NCBI GenBank assembly: GCA_013698495.1 | Contig: JACCUV010000149.1 | Span: 1-9,586 of the forward strand | Source: Chloroflexia bacterium | Lineage (GTDB): Bacteria; Chloroflexota; Chloroflexia; Thermomicrobiales; UBA6265 | Direction of reading: 5' to 3' | Length of the DNA stretch: 9,586 nucleotides | Shown here: positions 7,901 to 9,586 of the stretch, one piece after another | Numbering within the stretch: the first letter of the stretch is position 1 | Layout of the letters: every line of letters starts with the position of its first letter | Notes under the pieces: model-generated | Told to the model about the DNA's origin: nothing | Database searches by the model: none | The model's input: only the letters and a program-made list of their open reading frames with translations | Made by a program: the position numbers and the translations under genes

Positions 7901-8129
7901 CGAAGGTGGCGGCAACACGGATGTCGTGCTCTACCAGTGCAACGCCCTCGAAGGTCTGCCGGACACGGGAACGGGTCCGGTAACCTCCGATGGGGATAGC
8001 CTGAGTGGATCGCTGCTCTCGGTTGCCCTTGGATTCCTGGTTGTGCCGCTGGCGTGGGGTGGTTGGCTCCAGGCGCACCGGCAATTGGCGACCATCAGTT
8101 CGGTCGATTCGACGCTGAGCTCGAAATGA
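4929..8129 (+). CDS. Multi-module cysteine-rich LPXTG surface protein (seven four-Cys modules)
   Basis: A 1,066-residue exported protein I cannot assign to a named family. Residues 1-25 are basic, followed by a hydrophobic core (LAVLFALFMALGSLIS) and a probable cleavage region near SADVLAAP (about 44-51): a signal peptide. Seven modules of about 100-125 residues follow at roughly 69-193, 203-321, 355-472, 504-627, 637-755, 771-892 and 904-1004. Each has exactly four cysteines: one near the start, one 10-25 residues later, one in a YC/FC/WC strand, and one at the end, mostly as C-[SDE]-[WF]-[FY]. The linkers are rich in Pro, Thr and Glu. Modules carry 'PxGDYT'-type turns as in Cna-B or SpaA prealbumin-like folds, so a beta-sandwich stalk stabilised by disulfides is likely (inference). 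The C-terminus has LPDTG (1010-1014), a hydrophobic segment (about 1028-1048) and a weakly basic tail. The adjacent downstream sortase is its likely anchoring enzyme. Adhesin or envelope-coat roles are possible but unproven. Confidence 0.9.
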   Translation: MTLFGTMSRNRRSPGRIRPWRTPSHLAVLFALFMALGSLISTTSADVLAAPQSGAADLAGQFQATGTSSLQVDVVRCPDGFDPNDLFGDCHNAGILDVSVQIASVDPSLGIDQTVFTAPVSSPGPGRSNFTELPVGDYNVTVGLSPEAGVRYYVYCGIEGGGQPLPANPDDALSTVVTVPDATNVACDFYVIPTETQPVPESTIDLFAFNCEAGSPQDDGGLEFADFQAACTDVAAGVDFTLVNADTSEIAEVTDQDGQAEFAYPAGSPIEFFSGVPLGSNEVLFCSTDLGEAEEVAIDTDGVFDFANATAEDRTCSWFLIAQDEATASPTEESTTVPTEVATVVPTEEPDQDSSLNLVAYLCANDAVADPDAAGFGDFQSACGSVAPNIDFQLNTGELQGVETTDANGQVSFTFPAGEEVDFFAAVPLGSDEHLFCSVDGGDAARVAFDGQGVAQFPNTEATAQTCSWYLVEAAQATEIPIDQPTEEPTAEPTAAPTEEAIDLAEIAFFPSVCPQGFDPSTQGVDYETLSANCAQGVADVAFTFGNAAGDDDIRVSDGQNPIVYTGLAPGAYTLFSDVPLQAADEYVFCVADGGNRYQKELNDRGVTAFAELQREQIVCEWFIVPIGERGEETGGSLEIHLAVCPANYTGNTIFDDCHGNGLEDFEYELTGPDGTQTGTTEIPQDPGPGVVQFTSLAPGDYTFVGGPPGDFGDIRLFCSTQPGNETPEFSIEGGMASLTLGENEHVLCDWYFIPEDSSGPTPTPEPARAEILVTLFACPSPDSGTYGGASLGTFQEVCTDTVNDVNFRLGDAASAPLNALTGVSGEGAVRFFELLPGDLTMTPSLPSNLTSAAVFCTIDDGSPYQKALSNGGTTFVGVNGQSIACSWFAVEDRIEPAAVATGSITIREYLCEADASEIVDWDAECAPGSTGTSYTIGNTASGATADGTPDANGVFVFGGLPDGFYTLEQNTGNWCRAVADRVDSQSRVIVEGGGNTDVVLYQCNALEGLPDTGTGPVTSDGDSLSGSLLSVALGFLVVPLAWGGWLQAHRQLATISSVDSTLSSK
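5133..7940 (+). repeat. Array of seven diverged four-cysteine protein modules
   Basis: Module starts (nt): 5133, 5535, 5991, 6438, 6837, 7239 and 7638, each beginning with a short strand such as SLQVDVV, TIDLFAF, SLNLVAY, SLEIHLA or SITIREY just before the first Cys. Sub-types are visible. Modules 1 and 5 share a GDCHNAG/DDCHGNG motif. Modules 2 and 3 share DFQ-x-A-C and 'VPLGS-x-E-x-LFCS'. Modules 4 and 6 share VFC followed by a YQK-x-L segment. Module 7 is distinct. The order is A-B-B-C-A-C-D, indicating old internal duplications now diverged. Confidence 0.85.
6381..6428 (+). repeat. 12-bp tandem repeat (4 copies) encoding a PTEE-type linker
   Basis: Four 12-bp units beginning CCGACGG, CCAACGG, CCGACGG and CCGACCG encode PTEE, PTAE, PTAA and PTEE in the linker between modules 3 and 4. 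Such Pro-Thr linkers are typical of wall-spanning proteins, and the repeat could change copy number by slippage. Confidence 0.75.
7956..8129 (+). other. Cell-wall sorting signal: LPDTG, hydrophobic segment, short tail
   Basis: Codons for LPDTG (7956-7970) are followed by a 13-residue polar spacer, a hydrophobic stretch of about 20 residues (SLLSVALGFLVVPLAWGGWL) and an 18-residue tail. Sortases cut between T and G of LPXTG. The tail is unusual: it has one His, one Arg and a terminal Lys in place of the usual Arg/Lys cluster right after the membrane segment. Confidence 0.9.
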
Positions 8130-8154
8130 ACGGGCACGATCGAATCCGGGCGTG

Positions 8155-8170
8155 CTTTCGACGACGAAAG
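8155..8170 (+). terminator. Small hairpin after the surface-protein gene
   Basis: CTTTCG-acga-CGAAAG is a perfect 6-bp stem with a 4-nt loop, 25 nt after the stop of the surface-protein gene. Only scattered Ts follow (tgatccctctt), so it would be a weak terminator or an RNA processing or stability element between the two genes. Confidence 0.35.
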
Positions 8171-8179
8171 TGATCCCTC

Positions 8180-8208
8180 TTGGCGGTGGGTGACGTAGTA
8201 TCTTTAAG
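8180..8208 (+). promoter_or_regulatory. Weak candidate promoter upstream of the sortase
   Basis: TTGGCG (8180-8185) and TTTAAG (8203-8208) are 17 nt apart, each matching four of six consensus bases. It lies in the 220-bp gap before the sortase. If used, the sortase would have its own promoter with a leader of about 135 nt. The match is poor and may be chance. Confidence 0.22.
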
Positions 8209-8339
8209 GGCATTCCGCCGCCGAACTGGAACGGCTCTGATTGCACGCTCGGCAAACACGGGAAATGGGTCCCAATCTCACCGCAATCCGGAATGAGCTC
8301 CCTGCCGGACATCGAGGCAGCAGCAAAAAGTAAAGGCAT

Positions 8340-8346
8340 AGGGAAG
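8340..8346 (+). promoter_or_regulatory. Ribosome binding site deciding the sortase start
   Basis: AGGGAAG lies directly before ATG 8350. It supports this start over the in-frame ATG at 8293, which has no comparable site and would add 19 polar residues ahead of the basic, hydrophobic N-terminus. Confidence 0.6.
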
Positions 8347-8349
8347 ACA

Positions 8350-9255
8350 ATGGCACGACGAACGAGAAGGTGGCTGATTTCCTCAACGGTCGGATTCGGG
8401 GCCAGCCTGGCGTTGGCAGGGCGAGCCGGGTCCAACAGCGGCGTGCAATTGCCGCAATGGGGCGAGACCGGCGGCACGACTGATCTCCAGGCGGGGCCAC
8501 TCGGTCTCAACCCGGCGTCGGACCCGGGGCAGATTCCGACTGCGGTGCGCATTCCAGACGCGAATGTCGACGCCGAGATCGAACTTCAGCAAATTGTCGA
8601 TGGTCAGATGCTCAATCCGAGTGGGCCGTGGGTGGTCGCCTGGTATGAACAAACGGCCAGGGCGGGCGAAGTCGGCAATTGCGTCGGTTCCGGTCATGTC
8701 GACTACTACACCGTCGGGGAAGCGGTGTTCTGGGAGATCGCCGATCTCCAGGAAGGCGCGGAGATCGAAATGTTCGGGTCAGGCGGCGCCACCTACGTGT
8801 ACGCAGTGGAGTATGTCCGGCGCCTCGACATCCTGTCGATCACGCCCGAGGAGCTGAACTCCCCGGAAATCGTGGGTCGCACCGACTATCCGGCGCTCAC
8901 GCTCGTCACCTGCGGCGGCGAATTCAACGGCGATGTGTACCTCTCCCGTGACATCATTCGCGGTCGACTCGTCTCGGTGCGTGGCGCCGACGGCTCGAGT
9001 TCGGACACGGCATCAGACACCTCATTGGACGACGTTGGCGCGTTCGCCGTGGAAACCGAAGCGACGGTCAACACCGATGGCGTGAATCTGCGTTCGGAAG
9101 CGACCACATCGTCCGATGTGGTCACCCAGTTGAACAACGGCACAGCGGTAACGATCATCGGAGGACCGGATGAGGCCGATGGCTTCACCTGGTGGCAAAT
9201 CGAGCTTGAGGACGGCACAACCGGCTGGATTGCCCAGGACTTCCTGACGCCGTAG
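8350..9255 (+). CDS. Sortase (class E/F-like) with C-terminal bacterial SH3 domain
   Basis: A 301-residue sortase: a cysteine transpeptidase that cuts LPXTG-type signals and joins the protein to the cell envelope. Numbering is from ATG 8350. Residues 1-25 are MARRTRRWLIS followed by a modestly hydrophobic stretch (STVGFGASLALAG), resembling a Tat signal or weak membrane anchor. The sortase domain is about 60-212: IPTAVRIPDANVDAEIE, a GxxG...SGHVDYY segment with catalytic His116, LTLVTCGG with nucleophile Cys188, and YLSRDIIRGRLV with the likely catalytic Arg200. The TCGG and VDYY context resembles class E/F sortases; the class is uncertain. A Ser/Thr/Asp-rich linker (about 212-236) leads to an SH3b domain (238-301) with VNLRSEAT, VVTQLNNGTAVTIIGG and WWQIEL...GWIAQDFL, a fold that commonly binds peptidoglycan. 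A second Cys (Cys111) sits five residues before His116. It lies 220 bp downstream of the LPDTG protein, its likely substrate. Sortase-SH3 fusion is uncommon. Confidence 0.93.
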   Translation: MARRTRRWLISSTVGFGASLALAGRAGSNSGVQLPQWGETGGTTDLQAGPLGLNPASDPGQIPTAVRIPDANVDAEIELQQIVDGQMLNPSGPWVVAWYEQTARAGEVGNCVGSGHVDYYTVGEAVFWEIADLQEGAEIEMFGSGGATYVYAVEYVRRLDILSITPEELNSPEIVGRTDYPALTLVTCGGEFNGDVYLSRDIIRGRLVSVRGADGSSSDTASDTSLDDVGAFAVETEATVNTDGVNLRSEATTSSDVVTQLNNGTAVTIIGGPDEADGFTWWQIELEDGTTGWIAQDFLTP

Positions 9256-9271
9256 TTCGGCGCCACGACAC

Positions 9272-9339
9272 GGGCCGCCACACAGGGCGGCCCCTACGAA
9301 TTGAATCCGCGTCGTAGGGGAGGGCCCGTGTGCCCTCCC
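9272..9339. repeat. Head-to-head doublet of REP-like palindromic units
   Basis: Unit one, read on the minus strand, is TCGTAGGGG then a hairpin; in plus orientation GGGCCGCC (9272-9279), loop acacag, GGCGGCCC (9286-9293), ending CCCCTACGA (9291-9299). Unit two starts TCGTAGGGG (9312-9320), with hairpin GGGAGGGC (9318-9325), loop ccgtgt, GCCCTCCC (9332-9339). The 9-bp heads are perfect reverse complements. The stems differ in sequence but both pair perfectly and share a GTGT-type loop. This fits an intergenic dispersed palindrome family common in high-GC Chloroflexota-like genomes (family membership inferred). Confidence 0.75.
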
Positions 9340-9345
9340 ATTTTG
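9318..9345 (+). terminator. Likely intrinsic terminator after the sortase gene
   Basis: GGGAGGGC-ccgtgt-GCCCTCCC is an 8-bp GC-rich stem followed by ATTTTG. It lies about 60 nt after the sortase stop. Stem plus short T-run fit a rho-independent terminator, here supplied by the right-hand unit of the palindrome doublet. Confidence 0.55.
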
Positions 9346-9398
9346 TTGCTCTGCGCAAAGCGTCAAACCCTGACGGACACTCTCCCCAACCGTCCCCC

Positions 9399-9420
9399 TT
9401 GTCCTGAGCCTGCCGAAGGA
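9399..9420. repeat. Short dispersed-repeat-like sequence
   Basis: TTGTCCTGAGCCTGCCGAAG followed by GA closely resembles a widespread intergenic bacterial repeat whose usual form on the other strand reads TCCTTCGACAAGCTCAGGA. It keeps the TCCT...AGGA inverted ends (9402-9405 and 9417-9420). Identification is from memory of the consensus and is unproven without a genome-wide count. Confidence 0.5.
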
Positions 9421-9429
9421 AGGAAGAGT

Positions 9430-9551
9430 CGGCCCCGCTGGATACCGGCAAAGCCGGTCCGCGTCAGCGGACGCTTGAGTACCATGTTTGCGGGAATACA
9501 AGCTATCCGCCGACTTCGTCGTCGAGTACTTCGCCGTATCCAGCGGGGCCG
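9430..9551. repeat. 122-bp element with perfect 16-bp terminal inverted repeats
   Basis: CGGCCCCGCTGGATAC (9430-9445) is the exact reverse complement of GTATCCAGCGGGGCCG (9536-9551). Inside are two hairpins, ACCGGC-aaa-GCCGGT (9444-9458) and GTCCGC-gtca-GCGGAC (9457-9472), and two copies of GAGTAC (9477-9482 and 9524-9529). No open frame of note is inside. It could be a MITE-like non-autonomous element, a dispersed palindrome or a structured RNA. No clear target-site duplication is seen. Confidence 0.6.
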
Positions 9552-9586
9552 GATTTTCCCCTGCGGTCAGCATGACGACCCAGCTA

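Noticed and set aside
7728..8552. 274-codon minus-strand frame between the surface-protein and sortase genes
   Set aside because: It overlaps the LPDTG coding end and the sortase start antisense and shows no coding character.
9022..9573. 183-codon minus-strand frame at the right end
   Set aside because: It crosses the SH3 domain antisense and the palindromic repeats; its translation is explained by the repeats.
9256..9586. CRISPR array or tRNA in the repeat-rich right end
   Set aside because: The repeats are inverted, not regularly spaced direct repeats, and no cloverleaf or T-arm sequence is present.

Overview
High-GC bacterial DNA, most likely from the phylum Chloroflexota near Thermomicrobia/Sphaerobacter. 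The lineage is inferred from gene content and composition: a fused TRAP permease, an LPXTG surface protein paired with a sortase, and GC-rich intergenic palindromes. No marker gene is present to prove it. All coding calls rest on motifs read from the translations.

Layout. Positions 2-559 (+) hold the 3' end of a fused TRAP-transporter permease cut by the window edge. Positions 644-1123 (+) encode a small SRPBCC-type protein. Positions 1109-3502 (-) hold three genes read leftward: a NUDIX hydrolase, a Vsr mismatch endonuclease and a DNA cytosine-5 methyltransferase. The methyltransferase runs 15 bp into the convergent SRPBCC gene. Positions 3579-4442 (+) encode an alpha/beta-hydrolase esterase divergent from the NUDIX gene, followed by a GC-rich hairpin. 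A non-coding stretch of nearly 500 bp leads to the main gene of the window (4929-8129, +). It encodes a secreted protein of about 1,066 residues built from seven related four-cysteine modules and ending in LPDTG, a hydrophobic segment and a short tail. 220 bp downstream lies a sortase (8350-9255, +) with a C-terminal bacterial SH3 domain. The last 330 bp hold no gene but contain a doublet of REP-like palindromes, a short dispersed-repeat-like sequence and a 122-bp element with 16-bp perfect terminal inverted repeats.

How the genes may work together. Vsr repairs the T:G mismatches that arise when 5-methylcytosine made by its partner methyltransferase deaminates. The pair looks like an orphan or solitary modification island, as no restriction endonuclease is visible. 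The surface protein and the sortase form a probable dedicated substrate-enzyme pair: the sortase would cleave LPDTG and attach the multi-module protein to the cell envelope. The most unusual material is the strict 4-Cys x 7 module architecture (28 cysteines, none outside the modules) and the sortase with a Tat-like N-terminus plus SH3 tail. Genes outside this pair look conventional.
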